This document shows positions 26,296 through 35,170 of a DNA stretch of 45,403 nt, piece by piece. Source of the stretch: Flammeovirgaceae bacterium UBA5008 (GTDB lineage Bacteria > Bacteroidota > Bacteroidia > Cytophagales > Cyclobacteriaceae); the NCBI GenBank assembly GCA_002398365.1, contig DGYK01000022.1:113076-158478 (forward strand), in the 5' to 3' direction. The notes under the pieces were generated by a model. It saw only the letters and a program-made list of their open reading frames with translations, did no database searches and was not told the origin of the DNA. Position numbers and translations under genes: made by a program. The first letter of the stretch is position 1. The number at the start of each line of letters is the position of its first letter.

Positions 26296-27519
26296 ATGAG
26301 GCTTATTTACTTCCTGACCGTTTGTTTACTCGCAGCTGCCTGCACCCCCAAACCAGCCGAATTTAAAACAGGCGTTTGGCGCGGGCTCATCGATATGCAA
26401 GGCCAGCAACTTCCTTTCAACTTCGAAGTCGCCAAAGACGACTCCGGATATAAAGTCTATCTCCTCAACGCAGAAGAGAAACTGCTCCAGGATGAAATCA
26501 CCGTCACCCACGATTCGGTAAAGATCGTCATGCTCATTTTCGATATCGAGCTGCAAGCAAAAATAAACGGCAACACATTGTCCGGCACCTACATTAAAAA
26601 CTACGATCCTAAAAACAAACTGCCCTTCACCGCCACCTTTGGCGAAGACTACCGCTTTGTAAAAAAAGGGACTGCCTCCACTAATTTCACCGGCAAATAC
26701 CAACTCACGTTCCACAGCGAAAAAGAAAGTTACCCGGCTGTGGGTGTCATTAAGCAAGAAGATAATATCGTTACCGGCACTTTCTTAACACCCACAGGCG
26801 ACTACCGCTATCTGCAAGGCAACGTCATTGAAAACAAAGCGTGGCTCAGCACTTTCGATGGCAACCACGCATTTCTCTTTTCCGCATTCATCGATGGCGA
26901 TTCGCTCCGCGGAGATTTTTATTCCGGCAAAACATCGCACGAAACATTCAGCGGAATTAAAAATGAAAACGCGGCACTGCCCGATCTGGAATCACTTACA
27001 TTTTTAAAAGAAGGATACGATCAGATCAGCTTCAGCTTTCCGGATGTCGATAATAATATGATCAGCCCCAGCGATGAGAAGTACGATAAAAAGGTACTGA
27101 TCCTCCAGCTATTCGGCACATGGTGCCCCAACTGTATGGACGAAACCAAGTTCCTCGCGCAGTGGTACAAAGAAAACAACCAACGTGGCGTAGAAATCCT
27201 CGGACTCGCCTACGAGCGCAAACCCGACTTCGAATACGCAAGCGGACGCGTGAAGAAGATGAAAGAAAAACTCAACGTGCCCTACGACTTCGTCATTGCC
27301 GGCACCAACGATAAAGAGAAAGCAGCCGAAACATTACCAATGCTCAATAAAGTAATTGCCTTCCCTACCACCATCTTCATCGGCAAAGACGGCAAAGTAA
27401 AACACATCCGCACGGGCTTCGAAGGGCCGGGCACGGGCATTTATTACGAGCAATTCAAAGAGCGCTTTAATCAAATCGTAAATGAACTTTTAGCCGAAGA
27501 TTTAAGTAGTAAGAAGTAA
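26296..27519 (+). CDS. TlpA/ResA-like thioredoxin-fold lipoprotein
   Basis: ATG 26296 is chosen because it opens a lipoprotein signal peptide with lipobox LAAAC (Cys16); the upstream in-frame extension runs through the GC-rich repeat and is not protein-like. Residues 20-250 form a beta-rich domain of unknown role. A C-terminal redoxin domain (about 255-400) carries GTWCPNC (Cys277, Cys280) and the cis-proline in AFPTTIFI. Such proteins face the periplasm and exchange disulfides, often reducing cytochrome apoproteins or other thiols. The long N-terminal domain is typical of Bacteroidota TlpA-like proteins. Confidence 0.9.
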   Translation: MRLIYFLTVCLLAAACTPKPAEFKTGVWRGLIDMQGQQLPFNFEVAKDDSGYKVYLLNAEEKLLQDEITVTHDSVKIVMLIFDIELQAKINGNTLSGTYIKNYDPKNKLPFTATFGEDYRFVKKGTASTNFTGKYQLTFHSEKESYPAVGVIKQEDNIVTGTFLTPTGDYRYLQGNVIENKAWLSTFDGNHAFLFSAFIDGDSLRGDFYSGKTSHETFSGIKNENAALPDLESLTFLKEGYDQISFSFPDVDNNMISPSDEKYDKKVLILQLFGTWCPNCMDETKFLAQWYKENNQRGVEILGLAYERKPDFEYASGRVKKMKEKLNVPYDFVIAGTNDKEKAAETLPMLNKVIAFPTTIFIGKDGKVKHIRTGFEGPGTGIYYEQFKERFNQIVNELLAEDLSSKK

Positions 27520-27524
27520 TCCAT

Positions 27525-27559
27525 CGTGCGTCTGACCGCATGAATTGGTCAGACGCACG
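27525..27559 (+). terminator. perfect 13-bp inverted repeat between the thioredoxin gene and mnmA
   Basis: CGTGCGTCTGACC (27525-27537), loop of nine, GGTCAGACGCACG (27547-27559). It begins 5 bp after the stop of the thioredoxin-like gene and ends 23 bp before the mnmA start. The following AATCATTTATAATTAT is AT-rich but not a pure T-run, so it may be a weak terminator, an attenuator or an mRNA-stabilising hairpin. Confidence 0.55.
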
Positions 27560-27582
27560 AATCATTTATAATTATCAACGAA

Positions 27583-28761
27583 GTGAAAAAGAGAGTTGTC
27601 GTAGGTTTATCCGGAGGTGTCGATTCCAGCGTGGCTGCTTATTTGCTCAAAGAGCAAGGCTACGAGGTAATCGGCATGTTCATGAAAAACTGGCACGATG
27701 ACTCCGTAACGATCAGCAACGAATGCCCGTGGCTGGATGACAGCAACGATGCGATGATCGTAGCCCAGCACTTAGGCATTCCTTTTCAAGCCATCGACTT
27801 AAGTGTAGAATACAAAGCACGCATTGTCGATTACATGTTTGCTGAATACCAGGCGGGCCGCACACCCAACCCCGATGTACTTTGCAACCGCGAAATCAAA
27901 TTCGATGTCTTTCTCGAGGCAGCGATTAAACTCGGTGCCGACTTTGTTGCCACCGGCCACTATTGTCGCAAAGGCACTTTAGAAAAAAATGGAACGCCCG
28001 TCTATCAATTATTAGCCGGAAAAGATCCGAACAAAGATCAAAGCTACTTTTTGTGTCAGCTCACACAAGCGCAGCTTTCACGCGCATTGTTTCCCATTGG
28101 CGAATTATTAAAACCCGAAGTGCGCGCCATCGCAAAAGAAGCAGGCTTGGCAACGGCAGAGAAAAAAGATTCACAGGGGCTATGCTTCATAGGCAAAGTT
28201 CATCTCCCCGATTTCTTACAACAACGCCTCCAACCAAAAAAAGGAAAGGTAATTGAAGTGGCGCACCACGCCCCGGTTTTTGAAAACACAGTTGTCGATG
28301 AAGATCTTGCTGGCTTGTCAAAGCCTTTTGCGCTCCAACCGGAGTTAGGCAAAGTAGTAGGAGAACACAATGGTGCCCACTTCTATACGATTGGTCAACG
28401 CAGAGGATTAAACATTGGCGGCTACGAAAAACCGTTGTTCGTCATCGGCACCGATACAACCAAGAATGTTATTTACACCGGCAGTGGCGATGATCATCCG
28501 GGTTTGTATCGCAAGGGCTTATTTATTTCTACAAATGATGTTCACTGGGTGCGGACCGATCTCGCTTTACAAGTAGGTGAATCCAAAAAATACCAAGCGC
28601 GTATCCGTTATCGTCAACCGTTAGAGAATTGCACACTACACCAAACCGCGGAAGGATTGTATATTATTTTTGATCGCCCACAGCGAGGCGTTACCCCCGG
28701 CCAATTTGCCGCCTGGTATGAAAGTGAAGAGTTAATCGGATCAGGGGTGATTCACCAATAA
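27583..28761 (+). CDS. mnmA: tRNA-specific 2-thiouridylase MnmA
   Basis: MnmA adenylates U34 of Lys, Glu and Gln tRNAs and replaces its C2 oxygen with sulfur. The pyrophosphatase loop SGGVDSS is at 10-16, the catalytic cysteines are Cys101 (NPDVLCN) and Cys201 (GLCFIGK), and the C-terminal barrel motifs YTIGQRRGL, DVHW, KIRYRQP-like and VTPGQFA are all present. The 392-residue length is usual. GTG 27583 is the only start that keeps the conserved N-terminus (KKRVVVGLSGG). It is preceded by a strong inverted repeat. Confidence 0.98.
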   Translation: MKKRVVVGLSGGVDSSVAAYLLKEQGYEVIGMFMKNWHDDSVTISNECPWLDDSNDAMIVAQHLGIPFQAIDLSVEYKARIVDYMFAEYQAGRTPNPDVLCNREIKFDVFLEAAIKLGADFVATGHYCRKGTLEKNGTPVYQLLAGKDPNKDQSYFLCQLTQAQLSRALFPIGELLKPEVRAIAKEAGLATAEKKDSQGLCFIGKVHLPDFLQQRLQPKKGKVIEVAHHAPVFENTVVDEDLAGLSKPFALQPELGKVVGEHNGAHFYTIGQRRGLNIGGYEKPLFVIGTDTTKNVIYTGSGDDHPGLYRKGLFISTNDVHWVRTDLALQVGESKKYQARIRYRQPLENCTLHQTAEGLYIIFDRPQRGVTPGQFAAWYESEELIGSGVIHQ

Positions 28762-28800
28762 TTTAGGGAAGGTCACTTCTCAAAAATTGAATTGAACACA

Positions 28801-29379
28801 CTATTCGGTAACTGGTTCTGCTTCACTAAACCCTGAAACCCCGCCTGAAATAATAAACTTCATTGCCACGGATCCGGAAATAGAAAGCGGTTGCACATTC
28901 TCGCGAGGTACGACAAAGTGATCTCCCGCCACCGCATAGGACTGCGGAAAATAAACAACCACCATATCTTTCAATCCGAGCTCGGTCAAATCTTGTTGCG
29001 TTACAAAACCAATGCGGTGCAGTTGATTTTCTTTGTTGATGCGCACTAAAACCGGTCGGTCAAACTTCTTCTTATCACCCACAAAGGCAGCCAACAAATC
29101 TTTCACGGAAGAGTAAATCAATTTTACCAACGGAATCCGATTCATACCGTGATCGAACCAGTTAGAAAAAGTCTTAAACGCAAAGTTGGAAGTGAAATAC
29201 CCAAACAGCGTGATGACAGTTAGTATAATGGCAAAGCCAACTCCCGGATACGGAAGATTCAATCGGCTGTCCAACCACTGAAATGCCACCAGAATAAAAT
29301 ATACCGTGGCCACCAAAGGCACAATGAATAATGTACCATTAAAAAAATACCGAACAATCCTACCGAGTATACCTTTCAT
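28801..29379 (-). CDS. DUF502 family membrane protein
   Basis: A 192-residue protein with two TM helices (about 11-33 and 47-66), then a cytosolic part with the family's conserved segments RIPLVKLIYSSVKDLL, FVTQQDL and VVYFPQSYAVAGDHFVVPRENVQPL. This is the DUF502 family, widespread in bacteria and without an established biochemical role. It lies downstream of nqrE but beyond a terminator, at the place where nqrF would usually sit, and converges on mnmA. Confidence 0.9.
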   Translation of the reverse strand: MKGILGRIVRYFFNGTLFIVPLVATVYFILVAFQWLDSRLNLPYPGVGFAIILTVITLFGYFTSNFAFKTFSNWFDHGMNRIPLVKLIYSSVKDLLAAFVGDKKKFDRPVLVRINKENQLHRIGFVTQQDLTELGLKDMVVVYFPQSYAVAGDHFVVPRENVQPLSISGSVAMKFIISGGVSGFSEAEPVTE

Positions 29380-29400
29380 AATTTCTTTGTTTTCTAAATA

Positions 29401-29430
29401 AAATAAAAAAGGCTTCTCGCGAAGCCTTTT
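29401..29430 (-). terminator. terminator of the nqr operon
   Basis: GGCTTC-TCGC-GAAGCC (29411-29426) is preceded on the + strand by AAATAAAAAA, which reads TTTTTTATTT after the stem on the - strand. It lies 23 bp past the nqrE stop. Confidence 0.88.
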
Positions 29431-29452
29431 ACAATTCTTTGTTCGCTGTCCA

Positions 29453-30067
29453 CTATATCGAGAAGCCGAGGAAACTTAAGAATCCCAACGACATCAATCC
29501 TACTAAAATGAACGTGATTCCCAATCCTCTTAAAGGAGCGGGCACATTTGAATATTTCATCTTCTCGCGCACTCCGGCCAATGCAACAATCGCCAGCATC
29601 CATCCGGTTCCCGAACCAATACCAAAAACAGTCGCTTCCGCTAAATTGTAAGGACGACCCACCATGAATAAGGCAGCTCCCAACACAGAGCAGTTTACTG
29701 CAATCAATGGGAGGAAGATACCGAGTGTTCCATACAATGCAGGAGAGAATTTCTCCACCGCCATTTCAGTTAACTGAGTGATCGCAGCAATAACTGAAAT
29801 GAACACGATGAATTGTAAAAATCCTAAGTCGATGTTTTTGAAGTCGTCACCAAGCCATGCCAATGCACCCGGAACCAACACATAGTTTTGAATCAACCAG
29901 TTGATCGGCACTGTAATTCCGATTACGAAAATAACGGCTACGCCTAAGCCAATCGCTGTTTTTACTTTTTTAGAAATCGCCAGAAAAGAACACATTCCTA
30001 AGAAGTAAGCGAAGATCATGTTGTCGATAAATACCGACCTGATTCCTATATTAATTAAATTCTCCAT
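29453..30067 (-). CDS. nqrE: Na+-translocating NADH:quinone reductase subunit E
   Basis: One of two small homologous membrane subunits of Na+-NQR. Six hydrophobic segments and the conserved N-terminus (LINIGIRSVFIDNMIFAYFLG) identify it. Cys26 in FLGMCSF and the Cys of LIAVNCSVLG are the residues that, with the matching pair in NqrD, hold the intramembrane iron-sulfur centre. It is the last gene of this nqr operon, 12 bp after nqrD and followed by a terminator. Confidence 0.97.
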   Translation of the reverse strand: MENLINIGIRSVFIDNMIFAYFLGMCSFLAISKKVKTAIGLGVAVIFVIGITVPINWLIQNYVLVPGALAWLGDDFKNIDLGFLQFIVFISVIAAITQLTEMAVEKFSPALYGTLGIFLPLIAVNCSVLGAALFMVGRPYNLAEATVFGIGSGTGWMLAIVALAGVREKMKYSNVPAPLRGLGITFILVGLMSLGFLSFLGFSI

Positions 30068-30079
30068 GGATCGAATTGA

Positions 30080-30748
30080 TTAATGTGATTCTCTATGTCC
30101 GTTGAGGGTTCGCTGAACCCAGATGACGATTCCCACCAAGATACAAGCTCCGGCAGGAAGTAATAACAAACCATTGCCTGTATAATGTACACCGATGGCA
30201 TCAAATACTTTAAATCCGAATACACTTCCGGCACCAAATAACTCGCGAACGAAAGCAACCATCATCAAAATCAAACCATAACCTAAGCCATTTCCAATTC
30301 CATCAAGGAAGGAAGGCCAAGGTTTGTTACCCATCGCGAAAGCTTCCAACCGACCCATTACGATACAGTTGGTAATGATCAATCCAACGAATACTGAAAG
30401 TTGTTTTGATACATCATACACATAGGCTTTCAAAATCTGGTCAACCAAAATTACCCACAACGATACCACCGCCAATTGCACGATGATACGAATGCGGGAA
30501 GGAATGGAATTACGCATAAATGAAATCACCACGTTTGATGATGCCGTTACGATGGTTAATCCCAACGACATTACAAATGCAGGCTTCATTTGTGTAGTTA
30601 CCGCAAGCGCTGAACACACACCCAAAATCTGAACGGTGATTGGGTTGTCTATATCCAACGGGTTGGTCAACAGTTTTTTATTCTTCTTAGAGAAAAGTGG
30701 CTCTGACTTTTTCTCTACAACTTCCACCTCTGCAGTTTCTGCGCTCAT
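30080..30748 (-). CDS. nqrD: Na+-translocating NADH:quinone reductase subunit D
   Basis: A membrane subunit of Na+-NQR homologous to NqrE. The conserved segments NPLxxxNPITVQILGVCSALAVT, ITNCIVMGRLEAFAM and the C-terminal half are present, including the two Cys that coordinate the Fe-S centre at the NqrD/NqrE interface. The N-terminus carries an extra charged stretch of about 25 residues (AETAEVEVVEKK...KKNKK), longer than in Vibrio. The start overlaps the nqrC stop as ATGA. Confidence 0.97.
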   Translation of the reverse strand: MSAETAEVEVVEKKSEPLFSKKNKKLLTNPLDIDNPITVQILGVCSALAVTTQMKPAFVMSLGLTIVTASSNVVISFMRNSIPSRIRIIVQLAVVSLWVILVDQILKAYVYDVSKQLSVFVGLIITNCIVMGRLEAFAMGNKPWPSFLDGIGNGLGYGLILMMVAFVRELFGAGSVFGFKVFDAIGVHYTGNGLLLLPAGACILVGIVIWVQRTLNGHRESH

Positions 30749-31500
30749 AAGTTAAGTGATAAAGTTTTTTGATTCTTCTTTAAATAATTCTTGTAACATG
30801 TGAAGTAGTCCTTCAACATATTGTTCACTCCTTTTCCGGTTAAAGTAGCACCCGACATGCCGTCTACTTTGTGTGGATCGTTGCTGTAATCAAAGCCTTC
30901 GCCTTTTTGCATCACCACTGAACTCACATTATCACCATCAAATACAGCTTTGCCTTTGTAGCGCTCCTGAATGTCATCAGAAGTAATGCGTGCACCCAAA
31001 CCAGGTGTTTCACCGGCATGCTCGAACTTCACACCTTGCACAGTATTCAAGTCAGATTGAAGTGCCACAAAGCCCCAGATGTTGTTCCACAAACCATATC
31101 CATAAACAGGCATTACCGCGTTTTCGATTTTCGAAGTATCCGCCTGATTACGGAATTCGTAAACAGGCAACAAGCGCTCTTCGGGTTTCAATTTGTATTG
31201 CTCGGCAATGTTGACCGAGCTGGCAAGAACGCCTGACTTTAAATTACCTTGAAAATCAATCACACGCTCCTTTACTCGGGCTGCATACAGTTGCTCAATG
31301 TTTGCACCCTCTTCCAGTTTCATAACTGTAGAAAGAATATTCTTCTTTCTTTCCAATTCAATGTTGGCATCCTGCAAAGGTTTTAAGGTTTGCGATGCAA
31401 TGGCAAGCGCTCCGCCACACACGATGGTAATGGCCGCTGCGTATAATACGATGTAAAGATTAGACTGTCGCACGTTGTAATCTCCGTTTTTTGTTTGCAC
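30745..31500 (-). CDS. nqrC: Na+-translocating NADH:quinone reductase subunit C
   Basis: Single N-terminal TM helix (about 14-36) and a periplasmic FMN domain. The flavin attachment motif SGATLT is at 216-221, with FMN expected on Thr219 by homology. GTG 31500 is the longest start and gives a 41-bp overlap with nqrB; a second GTG at 31473, nine codons later and just before SNLYIVLY, would reduce the overlap to 14 bp and may be the true start. Confidence 0.95.
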   Translation of the reverse strand: MQTKNGDYNVRQSNLYIVLYAAAITIVCGGALAIASQTLKPLQDANIELERKKNILSTVMKLEEGANIEQLYAARVKERVIDFQGNLKSGVLASSVNIAEQYKLKPEERLLPVYEFRNQADTSKIENAVMPVYGYGLWNNIWGFVALQSDLNTVQGVKFEHAGETPGLGARITSDDIQERYKGKAVFDGDNVSSVVMQKGEGFDYSNDPHKVDGMSGATLTGKGVNNMLKDYFTCYKNYLKKNQKTLSLNL

Positions 31501-32665
31501 TTACTACAAAATAATCGATGAGTGGGGCGAACACGTTCATCAACAAAATCGCCAGCATGATTCCCTCCGGATAAGCCGGATTAAACACCCGAATCAAAAC
31601 TGTGAATACTCCTATCAGGATACCGTAAATCCATTTGCCTGTTTCTGTTTGCGAAGCAGTTACCGGATCGGTTGCCATAAACACAGCACCAAAAGCCAAG
31701 CCTCCGATCACCAAGTGATAATGAGCAGGCATCTCCACGAAAGCATTTCCACCAATCACATTTAATAACAAACCCATCGCATAGGCTCCTACAAAAACAC
31801 TTACAATAACCTTCCAACTTCCCGCTCCGGTGGCAATCAATATCAACGCACCGATCAAACACATTAAAGTAGATGTCTCTCCGATGCAACCGGGCATGAT
31901 GCCCATAAACATGTTAGAGAAAGAGAACACACCTTCGTTCCATCCGGCACCAAATTCATTAAGCTTAGTAACCACATCTACTCCGGTTGTAGTTGCCGCA
32001 TCCGCAGCGATTGATAAAGGAGTCGCACCTGAATATCCGGCTACTGCTTTCGCATCACCTAGATATGTCCAAACACTTCCTGAAATATCAGTAGGGTAAG
32101 CAAAGTACAAGAATGCACGAGCTGTTAAGGCTACGTTCATCACGTTCATACCAGTTCCGCCAAATGCTTCTTTGCCAATGATGACCGCAAATGCTGTCGC
32201 AAGGCCGACTTGCCAAAGCGGAATATCCGGAGGCATTACTAACGGAATCAACATACCGGTAACCAAAAAACCTTCGTTCACGGGGTGTCTTCTGAAAGTG
32301 GCAAACACAAACTCTATTCCAAGACCAACGCCATAAGAAACAATAACTATAGGTAATACCTGAACAATACCTACCCAGATCTTATCTCCAAATCCGGCTG
32401 CCGCCTGACCCGTTGCTAAGAAATGTTGATGGCCCACATTCCAAATTCCAAAAAGCAAGCAAGGCACCATGGCGATGATCACTGTCATCATCAAACGCTT
32501 CAAATCAATCGCATCACGAATTTGCGAGCCTTTGATACCGTTAGTAGTAGCGGGCGCAAATAAGAATGTCTCTAATGCTTCGAATGAATAATAGTGTTTC
32601 TCCCACTTTCCGCCCTTCTCAAAATGCGGCTTTATTTTTTCGATCTGATGTTTTAAAAATTCCAT
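31460..32665 (-). CDS. nqrB: Na+-translocating NADH:quinone reductase subunit B
   Basis: The main membrane subunit of Na+-NQR, with about ten TM helices. It carries the covalent FMN site in GYSGATPLS (Thr215) and the conserved GKEAFGGTGMNVMNVALTARAFLYFAYP region split around 165-190. The quinone and riboflavin sites lie in this family's TM core. The gene begins 11 bp after nqrA and overlaps nqrC. Function: passes electrons from NqrC-side flavin to riboflavin and quinone while Na+ is exported. Confidence 0.97.
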   Translation of the reverse strand: MEFLKHQIEKIKPHFEKGGKWEKHYYSFEALETFLFAPATTNGIKGSQIRDAIDLKRLMMTVIIAMVPCLLFGIWNVGHQHFLATGQAAAGFGDKIWVGIVQVLPIVIVSYGVGLGIEFVFATFRRHPVNEGFLVTGMLIPLVMPPDIPLWQVGLATAFAVIIGKEAFGGTGMNVMNVALTARAFLYFAYPTDISGSVWTYLGDAKAVAGYSGATPLSIAADAATTTGVDVVTKLNEFGAGWNEGVFSFSNMFMGIMPGCIGETSTLMCLIGALILIATGAGSWKVIVSVFVGAYAMGLLLNVIGGNAFVEMPAHYHLVIGGLAFGAVFMATDPVTASQTETGKWIYGILIGVFTVLIRVFNPAYPEGIMLAILLMNVFAPLIDYFVVSANKKRRLQRATV

Positions 32666-32676
32666 CGAGTTACTAA

Positions 32677-34041
32677 TTAACTATGTTGAATCAATTCAAT
32701 TCCTTCGCGTAAAATCTCCTGCACTTTGTGCTTGGAAACATCTACGAATTCGCAAAGCGCTAAATCCTCCTCAATCACTTCATAAATTCCAAGCGCTTCC
32801 ATTTCATCGATGTCTTCAGCCAAAATGCTCTTCAGCAAATAAGTGGGAAGAACATCCATTGGAGTTACTTGCTCAAAAATACCCGTCTGCACGAATGCAC
32901 GAGGTTCGCCATGGGTGTTAGTATCTACTACACGCTCTTTGCCCGGAGATAAGAATGAGAATAAGCCAATCGCGCGGTGGAAACTCAATTTACGTTCACC
33001 TGGAGTAATCCAGCCGATGAATTCCGAGTAATCACCTTCAGGCAAAACTGAAATTTGTTGATCGAAGAAACCAAGATGTCCGTCTTTGCCGATCGCTGTT
33101 CCGGTTAACGGGTTTCCGGAAATAACACGTACATGATCTTGCGTTAGGTTTCCTTCAATGAATTTCTTCACGGAAGCACCCGTATAGGTCTTATAGTACT
33201 GCGGATTCTTAACTTCAGAACCAACAACGGCTACCAATTTGGAAGCATCGTAGATTCCGTTCAGGAACAACTTACCGATTTGGATAACACCAGCCGGTGA
33301 GATCGTCCATACTACCTGACCTTTATTAATGGGGTCTAAATGATGGATTTGAACCCCAACGCATCCAGCAGGATGTGGGCCTGAAAATTTGTTAACCTCA
33401 GCTCCTTTCACTTGCGAAAACACCGTTGAGATTTCGCTGGTAGAGTGTGTGTTTACATGAACCGCTCCACTGGTTAATCTTTTCAGAATGTCAACACCTA
33501 CTTGGAAAAATTGATCTTGACCTTTATACAAAACTGCATAATCCGGAGCTAACGGATGCGTATCGAAAGCCGAGATATGAATGGCTTTGGGAGTTACGCT
33601 CGGATCAGCGACCACACCAAAAGGACGCTGAACAATCATGGGCCATACACCGGAACTCAACAATTGATTTTTCAATTCAGCTACCGGCAGATTCGCAATA
33701 TCGGAAACAGAGTATTTATTGAAAGAAGCATACTCCACTTTCTTATCAGCCAGGATTTTGATTTCGAGCAACTTGCGTTTTTCTCCTCTTTTGATTTCTA
33801 CGATCTCACCGCTGACGGGTGCAGTGTATAGAACTTGCTCGTGTTTCTTATCATGAAAAAGAGGTGTGCCCGCTTTTACAGTATCACCTTCTTTAACGAC
33901 CGGCTTCGGCATATAGGTGCCATAGAAGTCAGTAGGTTTGATCACGAAAGTTTCAGGTTGTTCGGTTTCAACAACTTTGGGGGCTGCTTTGCCCGCCAAA
34001 TTAATTGTGAAGCCTTTTTTAAGTCGGATAAATTTGCCCAT
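32677..34041 (-). CDS. nqrA: Na+-translocating NADH:quinone reductase subunit A
   Basis: Peripheral cytoplasmic subunit of Na+-NQR. ATG 34041 (MGKFIRLKKGFTINLAG) is the start that matches the family; the frame remains open upstream to 34107 but that part overlaps the promoter. The barrel-sandwich segment PVVKEGDTVKAGTPLFHDK and the conserved FGVVADPSVTPKAIHIS and HPAGCVGVQIHHLDPI are present. It is the first gene of nqrABCDE, with a good Bacteroidota promoter 55-84 bp upstream. Confidence 0.97.
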   Translation of the reverse strand: MGKFIRLKKGFTINLAGKAAPKVVETEQPETFVIKPTDFYGTYMPKPVVKEGDTVKAGTPLFHDKKHEQVLYTAPVSGEIVEIKRGEKRKLLEIKILADKKVEYASFNKYSVSDIANLPVAELKNQLLSSGVWPMIVQRPFGVVADPSVTPKAIHISAFDTHPLAPDYAVLYKGQDQFFQVGVDILKRLTSGAVHVNTHSTSEISTVFSQVKGAEVNKFSGPHPAGCVGVQIHHLDPINKGQVVWTISPAGVIQIGKLFLNGIYDASKLVAVVGSEVKNPQYYKTYTGASVKKFIEGNLTQDHVRVISGNPLTGTAIGKDGHLGFFDQQISVLPEGDYSEFIGWITPGERKLSFHRAIGLFSFLSPGKERVVDTNTHGEPRAFVQTGIFEQVTPMDVLPTYLLKSILAEDIDEMEALGIYEVIEEDLALCEFVDVSKHKVQEILREGIELIQHS

Positions 34042-34095
34042 GTGCAGTTGGCAATAAGTTTGGTTTAGTTTCCCGCATAGTAAGCAGGAATGCGG

Positions 34096-34125
34096 CAAAA
34101 TTAACAATTTAATCCACGTGTCAAA
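34096..34125 (-). promoter_or_regulatory. promoter of the nqr operon
   Basis: Read on the - strand: TTTG (34125-34122), 18 nt, TAATTTTG (34103-34096). Both elements fit the Bacteroidota sigma consensus (TTG and TAnnTTTG). Transcription should begin near 34089, leaving a leader of about 48 nt before nqrA. Confidence 0.7.
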
Positions 34126-34169
34126 GCCCGATAAAACGAAGAATTTGGAGTTGAAAGCTTCTTCGCCTT

Positions 34170-34865
34170 CTAACCTCTCTTTTTGCCAGCTACCACCATT
34201 TTAGACAGTGCCATGCGCACCACTTCGTCTACCTGCTCGTCAATGGTAACATGGGTCGTATCCATTTCTGTTGCATCGCTTGCCTTTACCAATGGGCTTT
34301 CCTTTCGGGTGCTGTCAATTTGATCGCGGGAACGCAAATTTTCCACTATTGTATCAATTTCCACCAGATCCTCTTTTTCCAGTAGCTCCTTCTGTCTTCG
34401 GAACGCTCTGGTCATCAGATCGGCCGTTAAAAACACTTTGAGTTCGGCCTCCGGAAATACCACCGTTCCAATATCACGTCCATCCATTACTATGCCCTTG
34501 TCCTTGCCCATTTTACGCTGCAAGGCCACCATAGCCTCGCGTACCACTTTGATGGTGCTCACCTGACTCACATTTTCGGAGATGCGCATCTTGCGAATGG
34601 CTTTTTCGACATTGATGCCATTCAAAAATATCTCAGTGACACCCTTTAGATTGACAACAAAGGTGAGTTTTATATCCTGTAAGGCTTTATCGATCTCTTT
34701 CGGATTGGTAAACGAAACTAAGTGATCCAAAAAATATAAAGTAACTGCCCGATACATGGCGCCTGAATCGATGTAGCGATAGCCCAATATTTTGGCTACC
34801 TCTTTGGCGGTGGTACTTTTTCCGCATGCCGAGTATCCATCAATGGCAATGACAATTTTGCGCAT
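34170..34865 (-). CDS. cmk: (d)CMP kinase
   Basis: Cytidylate kinase phosphorylates CMP and dCMP with ATP. ATG 34865 gives the family start RKIVIAIDGYSACGKSTTAKEVAK with P-loop GYSACGKST, then YIDSGAMYRAVT, the CMP-binding DGRDIGTVVFP and the LID-type run RAFRRQKEL with later RSRDQIDSTRKESPL. Length 231 is normal. It starts 2 nt after a small lipoprotein gene, so the two form an operon under the promoter at 35029-35059. Confidence 0.97.
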   Translation of the reverse strand: MRKIVIAIDGYSACGKSTTAKEVAKILGYRYIDSGAMYRAVTLYFLDHLVSFTNPKEIDKALQDIKLTFVVNLKGVTEIFLNGINVEKAIRKMRISENVSQVSTIKVVREAMVALQRKMGKDKGIVMDGRDIGTVVFPEAELKVFLTADLMTRAFRRQKELLEKEDLVEIDTIVENLRSRDQIDSTRKESPLVKASDATEMDTTHVTIDEQVDEVVRMALSKMVVAGKKRG

Positions 34866-34867
34866 GA

Positions 34868-35008
34868 TTAGCAGTCTTTTTGTGGACAAGGCAATGGTTT
34901 GTTGGGATCGGGCTTCTTGTACTTGGGCTTATAACCCGTGGAGGAGGAAGCACAGCCAGTTGCTGATGCCACAAATAAAACGAGGAGAAGTAAAATGCGA
35001 GGTGCCAA
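34868..35008 (-). CDS. small lipoprotein upstream of cmk
   Basis: From TTG 35008 a 46-residue protein has a lipoprotein signal (APRILLLLVLFVASATGC, lipobox ATGC) and a short mature tail YKPKYKKPDPNKPLPCPQKDC-like, ending with two Cys (the final CPQKDC is visible). The frame continues upstream to a TTG at 35059, but that overlaps the -33 element of the promoter, so the shorter form is preferred. Small lipoproteins of this kind recur in Cytophagales; role unknown. Confidence 0.65.
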   Translation of the reverse strand: MAPRILLLLVLFVASATGCASSSTGYKPKYKKPDPNKPLPCPQKDC

Positions 35009-35028
35009 AACAGATGTAGTTAGTAGTT

Positions 35029-35059
35029 CAAAATTAATCAACCGTAGAGACGAAGCCAA
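35029..35059 (-). promoter_or_regulatory. promoter of the lipoprotein-cmk operon
   Basis: On the - strand TTG (35059-35057), 20 nt, TAATTTTG (35036-35029). This is a full match to the Bacteroidota consensus and sets transcription start near 35022, which supports the TTG 35008 start of the small lipoprotein. Confidence 0.7.
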
Positions 35060-35170
35060 CCTGTTTTTGGTATTTATTTGGCTGAAGTAGATGATATTTC
35101 ATTAGATTCGTAAGATCAAAATTAGCCATACGGATGTGTGAGCAATTAAAGCATTTAAACTAAAGGAATT

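Noticed and set aside
24500..28700. Horizontal transfer of the stretch with higher GC around the CoA-transferase and mnmA
   Set aside because: The GC rise is moderate, includes housekeeping mnmA, and no mobile-element borders are visible.
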